Positions 1 to 7,943 of a stretch of DNA of 13,743 nucleotides are shown piece by piece. The DNA comes from an uncultured Clostridia bacterium (lineage in GTDB: Bacteria; Bacillota; Clostridia; Oscillospirales; Acutalibacteraceae). The DNA lies in the NCBI GenBank assembly GCA_945926705.1, contig CAMEMA010000015.1:1-13743 (forward strand), given 5' to 3'. The notes beneath the pieces are model-generated. The model was not told the origin of the DNA. It worked only from the letters and a program-made list of their open reading frames with translations, and ran no database searches. The position numbers and the translations under genes are program-made. Each line of letters begins with the position of its first letter. The stretch's first letter is position 1.

Positions 1-249
1 AATTCCGGGAATGTACGAGGTAACTTCAAATCCGTTAGACAAACGAACCCTTGCGATTTTTCTCAAAGCTGAGTTCGGTTTTTTTGGAGTTGCTGTTTTT
101 ACTGCCGTACAAACTCCTCTTTTTTGCGGTGAAGTTTGGTCAATAGCTTCACGCTTTTTGGAGTTCCATCCTTTTAAAAGGGCAGGTGCTTTCGCCTTCC
201 TGACATGGCTTTTTCTTCCTTTTCGGACCAATTGGTTTATTGTTGGCAT
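1..249 (-). CDS. rpsL: 30S ribosomal protein S12 (5' part, runs off the window)
   Basis: Protein S12 of the small ribosomal subunit acts in decoding and translational accuracy. The first 83 residues are present and the gene continues past the left edge. It begins MPTINQLVRKGRK and carries the family signatures SPQKRGVC (residues 40-47), TPKKPNSALRK (54-64) and VRLSNGFEVTSYIPG (68-82). The extra segment between KAPALL and SPQKRG is the long form found in Bacillus and some Clostridia. Lys56, equivalent to B. subtilis Lys56, is unchanged, so the classical streptomycin-resistance position is wild type. The ATG at 249 is chosen because GGAGG (complement of 256-260) sits 6 nt upstream. The gene has its own strong promoter. 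In related genomes rpsG, fusA and tuf would follow, outside this window. Confidence 0.97.
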   Translation of the reverse strand, partial: MPTINQLVRKGRKSHVRKAKAPALLKGWNSKKREAIDQTSPQKRGVCTAVKTATPKKPNSALRKIARVRLSNGFEVTSYIPGI

Positions 250-271
250 ACTACACCTCCTTAAACACAGT

Positions 272-303
272 TAATCGCTGCACTTTATATCGTGCAACGA
301 TTA
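272..303 (-). promoter_or_regulatory. 32-bp palindrome abutting the rpsL -10 box (possible operator or leader hairpin)
   Basis: Two 12-base arms, TAATCGTTGCAC and GTGCAGCGATTA on the minus strand, pair fully (one G-T pair) around an 8-base AT-rich centre. The outer arm touches the -10 hexamer, so transcription would be expected to start inside that arm. This fits a protein-binding operator straddling the start site better than a fully transcribed leader hairpin. A shorter 6-7 bp hairpin could still form in the 5' UTR. The structure is seen directly. The function is inferred. Confidence 0.5.
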
Positions 304-333
304 ATTCTAACATATGCTAATTTGTTTTGTCAA
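304..333 (-). promoter_or_regulatory. Sigma-A-type promoter of rpsL
   Basis: On the minus strand TTGACA (complement of 328-333) is followed after 17 nt by TTAGAA (305-310), or after 18 nt by TAGAAT (304-309). The -35 box is a perfect consensus. It lies only 28 nt past the stop codon of the upstream coiled-coil gene, and no terminator hairpin is visible between them, so read-through from that gene could add to rpsL transcription. Confidence 0.8.
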
Positions 334-360
334 TAAACAGTCTGATATTTATCTAAAAAT

Positions 361-1674
361 TCAACTCCAACATATCGCGTTTGTCATTTTATCAAAATCA
401 TCTAATAACGATTCATATTTACTATATTGTGTGTTAATGTTTTTCATTAATTCGTTTATTGAGTCTTTTTCCTTACTTATAATACTCTTAATTTTTTTCG
501 CTTCTTCAATTCGTTCTTTTTTTAATTCTATTATTAGATCTTTCTCTCCCTCTCTATTCCCAACTATCTCTTTCTCGTTCTTTTTTTCTTTTTCTAATTC
601 CTTTTCAATTGTTTCTATCTCATGGTCTACCTTTTTGATTTCTTCTGCGTTTTGCCCAAAAAGTTTCATTCTTTCGCCTCTTTTAATTACTAGTTGATCA
701 TTCAGAGATTCTATATTCTTAAATATTTTTGAGATTTGATCTTGTTGATCTGGGTTTAACTTTTTAATATAGTCTTCTAAAATATTTGAATTAAGTTCTG
801 AGAATCGTTCAATATAGTTTTGCGTAAAGTTAAAAATTAAAATTTTTTTATTTGAATACTCTTTTATTCTGAGGCGAATGACCCTAATATCATTAAGTTT
901 TATTTTTTCTGATATGATCTTGTCCAAATCTTCACAAAGCCCTTCTAACAATAATTTTTGAGTAGGTCCAAATTTGGTAAATACTATTGTAGGCAATGAG
1001 TATAAATAGCATTTTCTTGAGGATATATATTTTTTTAATATTTTAACAATACCATCATAATCACGCTTAGAAGCATATGCTACAAGATCTTTCGAATCTT
1101 CCTCACATTCGTTTAAATCTTTTACCGTTACGCCTGGTAAAGCGCTATCAATTGAAGTGTCTTGTATATAATTTTTTTTACATAAATTGTAAATAGAATC
1201 AAAGTGTTCCTTATATTGTTTAAACAAATCTTCCATCAAATTTAAACTCGTTATATAATCGTTACAATCTAAAATAGCATCTCCTATACAGTTGTTAAAA
1301 TTACATTTCAAATGCAATTTATTCAATAATTCCAACAATTTATTCAAAAATTCTCGCAAATAAAAAACTTGTTCAAACTTAGGATACGGATCGCTACTCT
1401 TCTTTTTCTTACTTTCATAATCTTTTCTATTTTCTTCTAATTTATCTAAACTAAAATTTTCTTTAAATTCCTTTAAAATTGTTTCCGAATCTTTTAGCGA
1501 ATCTATTTTATTCACATTATTCAACACTTTTAAAGAGCTTTTAATAAAATCATAAATTTTATAAGTTTTTATAGGTAAAAACTTTTCGGTTTTTTCTCCC
1601 TTATCATCCTTAAACTGCTTAGTATATCGAATTTTATTAAGTTTTTTAAATACATTGTCATTAGTTAAGCACAT
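361..1674 (-). CDS. Hypothetical coiled-coil protein, about 437 aa
   Basis: I do not recognise this protein. It is rich in Lys, Glu, Asn and Ile, with no clear signal peptide or membrane span, so it is probably cytoplasmic. The N-terminal ~70 residues resemble the small protein encoded just upstream: an F-x-x-L-x-K-I motif, then IYDFIKSSLKV matching FYNYIRSILKV. The middle holds scattered cysteines with no obvious metal motif. The last ~110 residues are strongly heptad-like and charged, a long coiled coil. An ATG four codons earlier (1686) has no ribosome binding site. The ATG at 1674 has GGTGA (complement of 1680-1684) 5 nt upstream and is preferred. It probably shares an mRNA with the upstream 78-aa gene, about 26 nt away. 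By eye the gene is more AT-rich than the wall operon. A role in conflict or host interaction is possible, but nothing in the sequence shows one. Confidence 0.75.
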   Translation of the reverse strand: MCLTNDNVFKKLNKIRYTKQFKDDKGEKTEKFLPIKTYKIYDFIKSSLKVLNNVNKIDSLKDSETILKEFKENFSLDKLEENRKDYESKKKKSSDPYPKFEQVFYLREFLNKLLELLNKLHLKCNFNNCIGDAILDCNDYITSLNLMEDLFKQYKEHFDSIYNLCKKNYIQDTSIDSALPGVTVKDLNECEEDSKDLVAYASKRDYDGIVKILKKYISSRKCYLYSLPTIVFTKFGPTQKLLLEGLCEDLDKIISEKIKLNDIRVIRLRIKEYSNKKILIFNFTQNYIERFSELNSNILEDYIKKLNPDQQDQISKIFKNIESLNDQLVIKRGERMKLFGQNAEEIKKVDHEIETIEKELEKEKKNEKEIVGNREGEKDLIIELKKERIEEAKKIKSIISKEKDSINELMKNINTQYSKYESLLDDFDKMTNAICWS

Positions 1675-1700
1675 ACTATTCACCATCCATATTTTTATAA

Positions 1701-1937
1701 TCAGTAAATAACCCCTACAATTTCTACAAATATAGGATCATCTTTAGATAAAACTATTTCATTAAGTTTTTTAGATGTTACTTTCAAAATACTGCGTATA
1801 TAATTGTAAAACGGCTCTGTTCCCGGATTTGTCAATACATGTCCAAATACCTTTTTAGATTTGACAGGAACATATTTTCCGACTTTACTGAGTTGGCTAA
1901 AAAATTTATCCAGATAATTTTTATTATCAAAACTCAA
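1701..1937 (-). CDS. Small hypothetical protein, 78 aa, related to the N-terminus of the next gene
   Basis: I do not recognise this protein. It starts with TTG at 1937, supported by AGGAGGG (complement of 1944-1950) 6 nt upstream, one of the best ribosome binding sites in the window. It is a basic protein without a membrane span. Residues ~11-54 align with the N-terminal part of the downstream ~437-aa protein (shared F-x-x-L-x-K-V/I and Y-x-x-I-x-S-x-LKV), with a gap of about two residues. It is either an independent small paralogue or a truncated duplicate. The two are not halves of one frameshifted gene, because the larger protein has its own copy of this segment. A consensus promoter lies about 55 nt upstream of its start, and it is the first gene of a two-gene unit reading towards rpsL. 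Confidence 0.7.
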   Translation of the reverse strand: MSFDNKNYLDKFFSQLSKVGKYVPVKSKKVFGHVLTNPGTEPFYNYIRSILKVTSKKLNEIVLSKDDPIFVEIVGVIY

Positions 1938-1991
1938 AGTAATCCCTCCTAATAAATCAATTTATATCAAACAGCCATAAATGCAATTTAT

Positions 1992-2020
1992 ATTATATAT
2001 ATTTAATATACAAATGTCAA
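1992..2020 (-). promoter_or_regulatory. Consensus sigma-A promoter for the 78-aa/437-aa gene pair
   Basis: On the minus strand TTGACA (complement of 2015-2020) and TATAAT (1992-1997) are separated by exactly 17 nt. Both hexamers match consensus perfectly, so strong constitutive transcription is expected. The transcribed leader is about 45-50 nt and AT-rich. The region 1938-2182 also holds the divergent promoter of the wall operon. Confidence 0.85.
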
Positions 2021-2094
2021 ATGCTATTAAAATATTTTATCAAGTTAATATAACCCAAATTTTTAAACTTAAATACATAAATGAATGTAATAAC

Positions 2095-2123
2095 TTGTTT
2101 AATCCACAAATAAGTATTAGAAT
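2095..2123 (+). promoter_or_regulatory. Sigma-A-type promoter of the peptidoglycan operon
   Basis: TTGTTT (2095-2100) and TAGAAT (2118-2123) are separated by 17 nt and lie about 60 nt before the TTG start of the PBP gene. It diverges from the minus-strand promoter at 1992-2020. No promoter-like sequence is obvious between the next five genes, so this is probably the main promoter of the operon. Confidence 0.6.
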
Positions 2124-2182
2124 AAATAGTAATTAGTATTATAAAAAAACAGAGTTTAATTAACATATGGAGTGTGAAATTT

Positions 2183-4408
2183 TTGGCAAAAGGAACTACT
2201 GTACGAATGTGGCGAAGATCTCTGGTTGTACTTGGATTCTTGGTATTTTTTTGCTTCGCCATTCTCATATTTCGGCTAATAAACCTTCAATTTATTCAGG
2301 GGGAATATCTTCAACAAATGGCCTCAAATCAACAAATGGCCGATACTAAAATAAATGCCCAAAGAGGAACTATATACGACAGAAATATGAAACCTCTTGC
2401 CCAAAGCGCCACAGTTTGGACGGTAGTTTTAGAACCCGCGTACATAAACACCGACGAAAAAAGGGAAATTATATGTCAGGGAATGCATGAAATTTTGGGA
2501 ATAGATAAAGATAAGCTCTTGGAACTTGCAAAAAAAAGGTCCTGTTACACGATAATCAAAAAGAAAGTGGATAGTGACGTAAAAGACAGAATAATAGAAT
2601 TCAAAACAAAAAACAAAATCGCAAGCGGAATAAGACTAATTGAAGATTATAAAAGATATTATCCTTGCGGAAGTTTTGCTGCGCCGGTTATAGGATTTAC
2701 CGGAGCGGATAGTCAAGGTCTTGCGGGAATAGAAGCTTACTACGATAAAACTTTAAAAGGTGAACCCGGAAGAATTTTAACTGCTAAAAATGCAATAGGT
2801 ACTGAAATGCCCTTCGATTATGAACAAATGATAGCTCCAAAACCAGGTCAAAGCTTGAAACTTTGTATAGATGAAACTATTCAGCATTTTATGGAAAAAA
2901 ATCTTGAAGAAGGAGTAATAAATAATAAGGTAAAAAACAGAGCGGCTGCAATAGCTATGGACGTTAAAACGGGAGAAATCCTCGGAATGGCCGTTAAAGG
3001 TGATTTTGATCCCAATGAACCATTTAAAATAGCGGATCCGGAGGAACAAGCTCGTATAGACGCTTTGCCGGAAGAAGAAAAATCTAAAGCTAAAAATGAA
3101 GCACTCAGCAAACAATGGCGTAACAAAGCGGTAAGCGACACTTATTATCCCGGCTCTGTATTTAAAATGGTAACGGCATCAATGGGGCTTGAACTTGATG
3201 TGATAAATGAACAGTCCACTTTTAACTGCAACGGTTCCATAAAAGCGTGTGAAGGAGGACAAACAATAAGGTGTCACAAACGTAGTGGTCACGGAACTCA
3301 GAATTTGGTTGAAGCACTGTGCCATTCTTGTAATCCCGCTTTTATTACAATCGGGCAAAAAATAGGTGTAGAGCATTTTTTCAATTTTTATAAAGCTTTC
3401 GGATTCCACAGCAAAACCAACATAGATTTACCCGGAGAGTCCGAAGATATATTTTTCAATGCTGACGGAAGCATGAGTCTTACTGACCTAGCAGTTGCAT
3501 CAATGGGGCAAAATTTCGGAATAACTCCGATTCAGATGATTACAGCCGCAGCAACCATTGCCAACGGAGGAAATGTAGTCCAACCGCATATGGTAAAAGA
3601 AATACTTGACCATGACGGAAATATAGTTAAAACCATAGAACCTATAGTAAAAAGAAAGGCTATATCTGAAAAAACAGCGAAAAGAGTTACAGCAATGTTG
3701 CATGAAAATGCTGTAAGCGGAGCAGCAAAAAATGCATACGTTCCGGGATACCGTGTAGCAGGTAAAACGGGAACTTCAGAAAAAATAGGACTCAGTACAC
3801 CCGGTCAAAAAGACTACATTTCTTCTTTCTGCGGATTTGCTCCGGCAGATGACCCTAAAATAGCAATGCTTGTATTTTTCGACACCCCGAAAGGAGAATA
3901 TTATTACGGAAATGCAGTCGCTGCACCGGTATTTGCAAAAGCTATGCAAGATATCCTACCTTATATGGGAATTGAAAAAATTTATACAGAAGAAGAATTA
4001 AAAACTTTGGATTTTAAAGCACCGGATCTTGTCGGTAAGTCAGTAAATGATGCAAAATCGGCCGCAATAAGTGAATCACTTAAACCCATAGTAATAGGAA
4101 ACGGAGAAACAGTAATATCCCAACTTCCGGAATCGTCCGCACAAATACCAAAAGACGGTACAATAGTTCTTTATACAGATAAAGAGAGCAAATCTTCAAC
4201 GGTAAAAGTTCCAAAATTGATAGGTCTTTCCGTATTCGAAGTGAACAAAACAGCCATTTCGGCAAATCTCAATATTAAATTGTCCGGAACAAATCTTACG
4301 GATTCATCTGTAATTTCAGCAACTCAGAGTATACCGGAAGGTACAGAAGTGCCTCCAGGAACATTAATAACCGTAGGATTCATTCATCAAGAAAAAACAG
4401 CTGCTTAA
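2183..4408 (+). CDS. spoVD: Class B penicillin-binding protein with two PASTA domains (SpoVD/PbpB/FtsI type)
   Basis: This is a membrane-anchored DD-transpeptidase that cross-links peptidoglycan at the septum or in the spore cortex. With the TTG start at 2183 it has 741 aa: basic residues, one membrane helix (~12-37), the PBP dimerisation region (~55-215), and the transpeptidase domain with nucleophile Ser325 in GSVFK, Ser382-Cys-Asn384, and KTGTS from Lys528. Two PASTA domains follow (~615-665 and ~674-733). TTG at 2183 is preferred over GTG at 2174 because GGAG (2169-2172) lies 10 nt from it but only 1 nt from the GTG, and the resulting MAKGTTVRM start resembles clostridial homologues. B. 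subtilis SpoVD has one PASTA domain and PbpB two, so the two here leave open whether this is the cortex or the division enzyme. It is the first gene of the wall operon. The usual mraZ, rsmH and ftsL are not upstream. Confidence 0.93.
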   Translation: MAKGTTVRMWRRSLVVLGFLVFFCFAILIFRLINLQFIQGEYLQQMASNQQMADTKINAQRGTIYDRNMKPLAQSATVWTVVLEPAYINTDEKREIICQGMHEILGIDKDKLLELAKKRSCYTIIKKKVDSDVKDRIIEFKTKNKIASGIRLIEDYKRYYPCGSFAAPVIGFTGADSQGLAGIEAYYDKTLKGEPGRILTAKNAIGTEMPFDYEQMIAPKPGQSLKLCIDETIQHFMEKNLEEGVINNKVKNRAAAIAMDVKTGEILGMAVKGDFDPNEPFKIADPEEQARIDALPEEEKSKAKNEALSKQWRNKAVSDTYYPGSVFKMVTASMGLELDVINEQSTFNCNGSIKACEGGQTIRCHKRSGHGTQNLVEALCHSCNPAFITIGQKIGVEHFFNFYKAFGFHSKTNIDLPGESEDIFFNADGSMSLTDLAVASMGQNFGITPIQMITAAATIANGGNVVQPHMVKEILDHDGNIVKTIEPIVKRKAISEKTAKRVTAMLHENAVSGAAKNAYVPGYRVAGKTGTSEKIGLSTPGQKDYISSFCGFAPADDPKIAMLVFFDTPKGEYYYGNAVAAPVFAKAMQDILPYMGIEKIYTEEELKTLDFKAPDLVGKSVNDAKSAAISESLKPIVIGNGETVISQLPESSAQIPKDGTIVLYTDKESKSSTVKVPKLIGLSVFEVNKTAISANLNIKLSGTNLTDSSVISATQSIPEGTEVPPGTLITVGFIHQEKTAA

Positions 4409-4464
4409 TATGAAGATTAAAAATATAAATCAGGAACATAGAACAACGTGGAGGTAATTAACCT

Positions 4465-5508
4465 GTGAACACTTATGGAATATCGGCAATTACAACAATA
4501 TTAATTTCTTTTCTGGTTACGGTTATAATGGGTAAGTTTTTAATACCTTTTCTGCACAAATTAAAATACGGTCAAACAATACTTGAAATAGGTCCCTCTT
4601 GGCACAAAAACAAGCAAGGTACTCCAACAATGGGCGGTATCACTTTTATTTCCGGTACAGTAATTGCAACTGCTATTGGGATATGGATGTACTATTTTAT
4701 TTCCTCATATAATGGAATACAAATTTTCGAAACTTCTTTAATGATGACAAAAATATTTGCGGGACTGGGCATGGCTGTTTCCTACGGTATCGTAGGAATG
4801 ATAGATGACATGGTTAAAATTAAAAACAAACAAAATGCCGGTCTTACCCCAAAGCAAAAATTAGTCCTTCAATTTGCTATAGTAGGATGTTATTTTCTTG
4901 CTCTTCACATAATCAACAATATGTATGGCGGAACTTCTCTGACAACAATTAACATTCCTTTTTTCGGCATCATAGAGCTTGGAGTATTTTACTGGATTAT
5001 TATGGCTGTTATTGTTGTCGGAATAGTAAACTCTGCAAATCTTACAGACGGAGTCGATGGACTAAGCGCTTCTATAGCATTTTTTATAGCTGTGTTCTAT
5101 ATGATAATGGCAAATATTTCGGGTATGTTTGGAATAAGTCTCGAATCTGCAGCTTTGGCAGGAGGATGTCTTGGATTTTTATTTTGGAACTTTCATCCCG
5201 CAAAAATCTTTATGGGAGATACAGGTTCTTTATTCTTGGGAGGAATGGTCTGTGCTCTAGGATTAGGAATGGGATTGCAAATTCCAATGATAATACTTTC
5301 TTTTGTTTACATTGCTGAAATGCTTTCTGTAATTATACAAGTCCTTTATTTCAAGGCAACTAACGGAAAACGTCTATTCAAAATGAGCCCCCTTCATCAT
5401 CATTTTGAAATGTGCGGTTGGAGCGAAACAAAAATATGTGCAGTATTCAGTATGACAACCATAATATTGGGAATAATATCTACTCTTACAGTTATATACG
5501 GAATGTAG
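4465..5508 (+). CDS. mraY: Phospho-N-acetylmuramoyl-pentapeptide transferase MraY
   Basis: MraY transfers phospho-MurNAc-pentapeptide from UDP to undecaprenyl phosphate, giving lipid I at the inner face of the membrane. The 347-aa protein has about ten membrane helices and the family landmarks GTPTMGG near the N-terminus, the Mg-binding pair Asp114-Asp115 followed by KIKNKQNAGLTPKQK, NLTDGVDGL (192-200), FMGDTGSL with Asp252, and the HHH loop 311-313 (SPLHHHFE). The length is normal. The start is GTG with GGAGGT (4450-4455) 9 nt upstream. It follows the PBP gene by 56 nt in the same operon. The murE, murF and murD genes that often surround mraY are absent here. Confidence 0.97.
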   Translation: MNTYGISAITTILISFLVTVIMGKFLIPFLHKLKYGQTILEIGPSWHKNKQGTPTMGGITFISGTVIATAIGIWMYYFISSYNGIQIFETSLMMTKIFAGLGMAVSYGIVGMIDDMVKIKNKQNAGLTPKQKLVLQFAIVGCYFLALHIINNMYGGTSLTTINIPFFGIIELGVFYWIIMAVIVVGIVNSANLTDGVDGLSASIAFFIAVFYMIMANISGMFGISLESAALAGGCLGFLFWNFHPAKIFMGDTGSLFLGGMVCALGLGMGLQIPMIILSFVYIAEMLSVIIQVLYFKATNGKRLFKMSPLHHHFEMCGWSETKICAVFSMTTIILGIISTLTVIYGM

Positions 5509-5536
5509 ATAATCCATAAAGAAAGGAGAGGCTTTA

Positions 5537-6787
5537 ATGCGAGCAAAAAGGATACGCTCCGGGTATTCCCATTTAAACGAAAACTATGAAAGAAAAAACG
5601 AAAAACGAGATGAAAAACCGAAAAAGAAAAAATTAAAAAAAACTAAAAATAGGTTTTTGTCAAAAATTAAAATGATTTCCCTAAAATCAGGAACAGACCT
5701 CCCCTTTTTATTTCTAGTTCTCACTATAGTAGTCATAGGTCTTATTATGATGTTTTCTGCAAGCTATCCAAATGCATATTATTTGCATAAAGAAGACAGT
5801 TTTTATTTCATAAAAAATCAACTTATATTTGCGATTATTGGAATTATTGCAATGTTTTCTATTTCTTACATCGATTACAATATTTTTCATAAATGGGCAG
5901 TTCCTATATCGGGAATATCATTCTTTTTACTTGTGGTAGTTTTATTAATGCCCCCTATTAATGGAGTTCACAGATGGGTTCAGTTGGGTTCATTCAGCTT
6001 TCAAGCGTCAGAAATAACGAAATTTGCGATAGTGGTTTCTTTTGCGCATTTTATAAACTTGAACTTTAATCGTATGGGAACATTTAAATATGGTATTCTC
6101 CCGTACATTATCATTTTGGCACCTACAGTTGTTTTATTGGCTCTTGAACCACATATTTCTTGTACAGTAATAGTAGTACTCTTAGCTGCGGGAATGTTAT
6201 TTATCGGTGGAGTCAAGCTTAAGTGGTTCGGAATGGTTTTAGGAGCAATTGCATCCGCTCTTATTTATCTTGTCGTATTTACAGATAAATTAACATACGC
6301 AAATAACAGAATTTCAGGATGGCTTGATCCATTTTCACCCGGAGCAGGCGTAGACACATGGCAAACTCGTCAAGGACTATATGCTATAGGCTCCGGAGGA
6401 TTATGGGGATTGGGATTAGGAAATTCAAGACAAAAACATTTATACATTCCGGAACCCCAAAACGACTTTATTTTTTCAGTTGTTTGCGAAGAACTAGGAT
6501 TTATAGGTGCGGTAGTGATACTGTTACTTTTTGCTTTTCTAATTTGGAGAGGTATGATTATTTCAATGAAAGCAAAGGATAAATTCGGTTCTCTTTTAGG
6601 AATAGGTCTTACAGCTCAAGTCGGTTTACAGGTTATACTTAATATTGCTGTTGTTACAAACACTATACCCAATACAGGAATAAGTCTTCCATTTTTCAGT
6701 TACGGAGGAACATCGCTTTTGATGCTTCTTGCTCAAATGGGAATAATACTCTCAATTTCCCGAACCTCAAATATGGAAAAAAGTTAA
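5537..6787 (+). CDS. ftsW: FtsW/RodA/SpoVE (SEDS) peptidoglycan glycosyltransferase
   Basis: This is a SEDS-family polytopic membrane protein that polymerises lipid II, normally paired with a class B PBP; the PBP two genes upstream is the likely partner. In 416 aa there is a basic N-terminal tail (~1-50, many Lys/Arg), then about ten membrane helices. Motifs are HRWVQLGSFSFQASEITK, the loop SGWLDPFSPG, GGLWGLGLGNS, PEPQNDFIF with Asp310 at the position of the essential SEDS aspartate, and NTGISLPFFSYGGTS near the C-terminus. The start is ATG with AAAGGAG (5522-5528) 8 nt upstream. Position between mraY and murG argues for FtsW or SpoVE rather than RodA. The long basic tail is presumably cytoplasmic. 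Confidence 0.93.
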   Translation: MRAKRIRSGYSHLNENYERKNEKRDEKPKKKKLKKTKNRFLSKIKMISLKSGTDLPFLFLVLTIVVIGLIMMFSASYPNAYYLHKEDSFYFIKNQLIFAIIGIIAMFSISYIDYNIFHKWAVPISGISFFLLVVVLLMPPINGVHRWVQLGSFSFQASEITKFAIVVSFAHFINLNFNRMGTFKYGILPYIIILAPTVVLLALEPHISCTVIVVLLAAGMLFIGGVKLKWFGMVLGAIASALIYLVVFTDKLTYANNRISGWLDPFSPGAGVDTWQTRQGLYAIGSGGLWGLGLGNSRQKHLYIPEPQNDFIFSVVCEELGFIGAVVILLLFAFLIWRGMIISMKAKDKFGSLLGIGLTAQVGLQVILNIAVVTNTIPNTGISLPFFSYGGTSLLMLLAQMGIILSISRTSNMEKS

Positions 6788-6806
6788 TCGATATGGAGTG
6801 ATTGTT

Positions 6807-7943
6807 GTGAAGATAATATTTGTGGGTGGAGGAACTGCAGGGCACATAAATCCTGCCCTCGCACTCGCTTATTACGTTAAAGAAAAAGAACCGAATAGCG
6901 AAATACTGTATGTTGGTGCTAAAGGAGGAATGGAAGAAAAACTTGTAACTGAAGCTAGATTTCAGTTTAAAGGTATAACCGTTTCTGGATTTTCACGAAA
7001 ATTAAACATTGAATCAGTTAAAAAAAATTTTATAACTATAAAAAACATAATTATTTCTTCTTTTGAATCAAGAAGAATATTAAAAGAATTTAAACCTGAT
7101 ATATGTGTAGGTACAGGAGGATACGTATGCGGCTCATTTTTAAGAACTGCTCATAGCCTCAAAATACCGTTTTTAATACACGATTCAAATTCATATCCGG
7201 GATTAACAACAAAATTACTTGCTAAAAAAGCTTCAAAGGTACTCATTATAAACGAAGATGCGAAAAAACATTTGCCTACATCTGCAAAAACTGAAATTAC
7301 AGGGAATCCGGTACGAAAAAAAATATTTATTGCAGACAAAAATGAATCTTTTAAATCTCTCGGAATAAAAAACGGCCCTGTGATACTTTCTTTTGGAGGA
7401 AGTTTAGGAGCAAAAAAGATAAACGATATAATGGCTGAAGTTATAATCAATCATAAAGATGATTCTCCCTACACATATATTCACGGATTTGGTAAAAAAG
7501 GACATAATTTCGAAAAAAAAATTACAGAAAAAGGAATCGATATTTCAAATAATCCAAAATATATTTTTAAAGAATACATAAAAAACATGGCGGAATGTTT
7601 AAGTGCAGCAGATCTGGTAATATGCCGTGCAGGAGCCACAACTTTAAGTGAAGTAGAAGCTTCGGCAAAACCGGCCATACTAATTCCTTCACCTAATGTT
7701 GCGGAAAATCACCAATATCACAACGCAATGGCTTTAGTAAATGAAAATGCTGCAAGCATAATCGAAGAAAAAGATTTAACTGCAGAAAAATTATGGAATG
7801 AAATAAACAGGATATTAAACGGAAAAGAAAATATTTCCGAAAAATACTCTAACAATCTCAAAAGAATTGCTATTAACGATGCCGACGAAAGAATTTACAA
7901 AATCATTAAAAACATAATAGAAAAACAGGAGGAAACAAAGTGA
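6807..7943 (+). CDS. murG: UDP-GlcNAc:lipid I GlcNAc transferase MurG
   Basis: MurG adds GlcNAc to lipid I to make lipid II at the cytoplasmic membrane face (GT28 family). The 378-aa protein starts MKIIFVGGGTAGHINPALAL, with the glycine-rich loop at residues 7-13. It then has GTGGYVCG, IHDSNSYPGL, TGNPVRKK, FGGSLGA (196-202), CRAGATTLSE and PSPNVAENHQYHNA, all in the expected order. The GTG at 6807 is chosen because GGAG (6795-6798) is 8 nt upstream; the GTG at 6798 overlaps that site. Its TGA stop overlaps the GTG start of the next gene, so translation of the two is probably coupled. Confidence 0.96.
   Translation: MKIIFVGGGTAGHINPALALAYYVKEKEPNSEILYVGAKGGMEEKLVTEARFQFKGITVSGFSRKLNIESVKKNFITIKNIIISSFESRRILKEFKPDICVGTGGYVCGSFLRTAHSLKIPFLIHDSNSYPGLTTKLLAKKASKVLIINEDAKKHLPTSAKTEITGNPVRKKIFIADKNESFKSLGIKNGPVILSFGGSLGAKKINDIMAEVIINHKDDSPYTYIHGFGKKGHNFEKKITEKGIDISNNPKYIFKEYIKNMAECLSAADLVICRAGATTLSEVEASAKPAILIPSPNVAENHQYHNAMALVNENAASIIEEKDLTAEKLWNEINRILNGKENISEKYSNNLKRIAINDADERIYKIIKNIIEKQEETK

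Noticed and set aside
11..274. Plus-strand open frame of 87 codons
   Set aside because: It is antisense to rpsL, which is certain from its sequence.
314..697. Plus-strand open frame of 127 codons
   Set aside because: It lies antisense to the coiled-coil gene, has the Ser/Phe/Ile-rich composition expected of a shadow frame, and has no ribosome binding site.
1674..1701. The 78-aa and 437-aa frames as one frameshifted gene
   Set aside because: Both carry their own version of the same N-terminal segment, and each has its own start and ribosome binding site, so they are tandem relatives rather than two halves.
2174..2182. GTG at 2174 as the PBP start
   Set aside because: The only Shine-Dalgarno (GGAG 2169-2172) is 1 nt away; the TTG at 2183 has a workable distance and gives the MAKG start seen in homologues.
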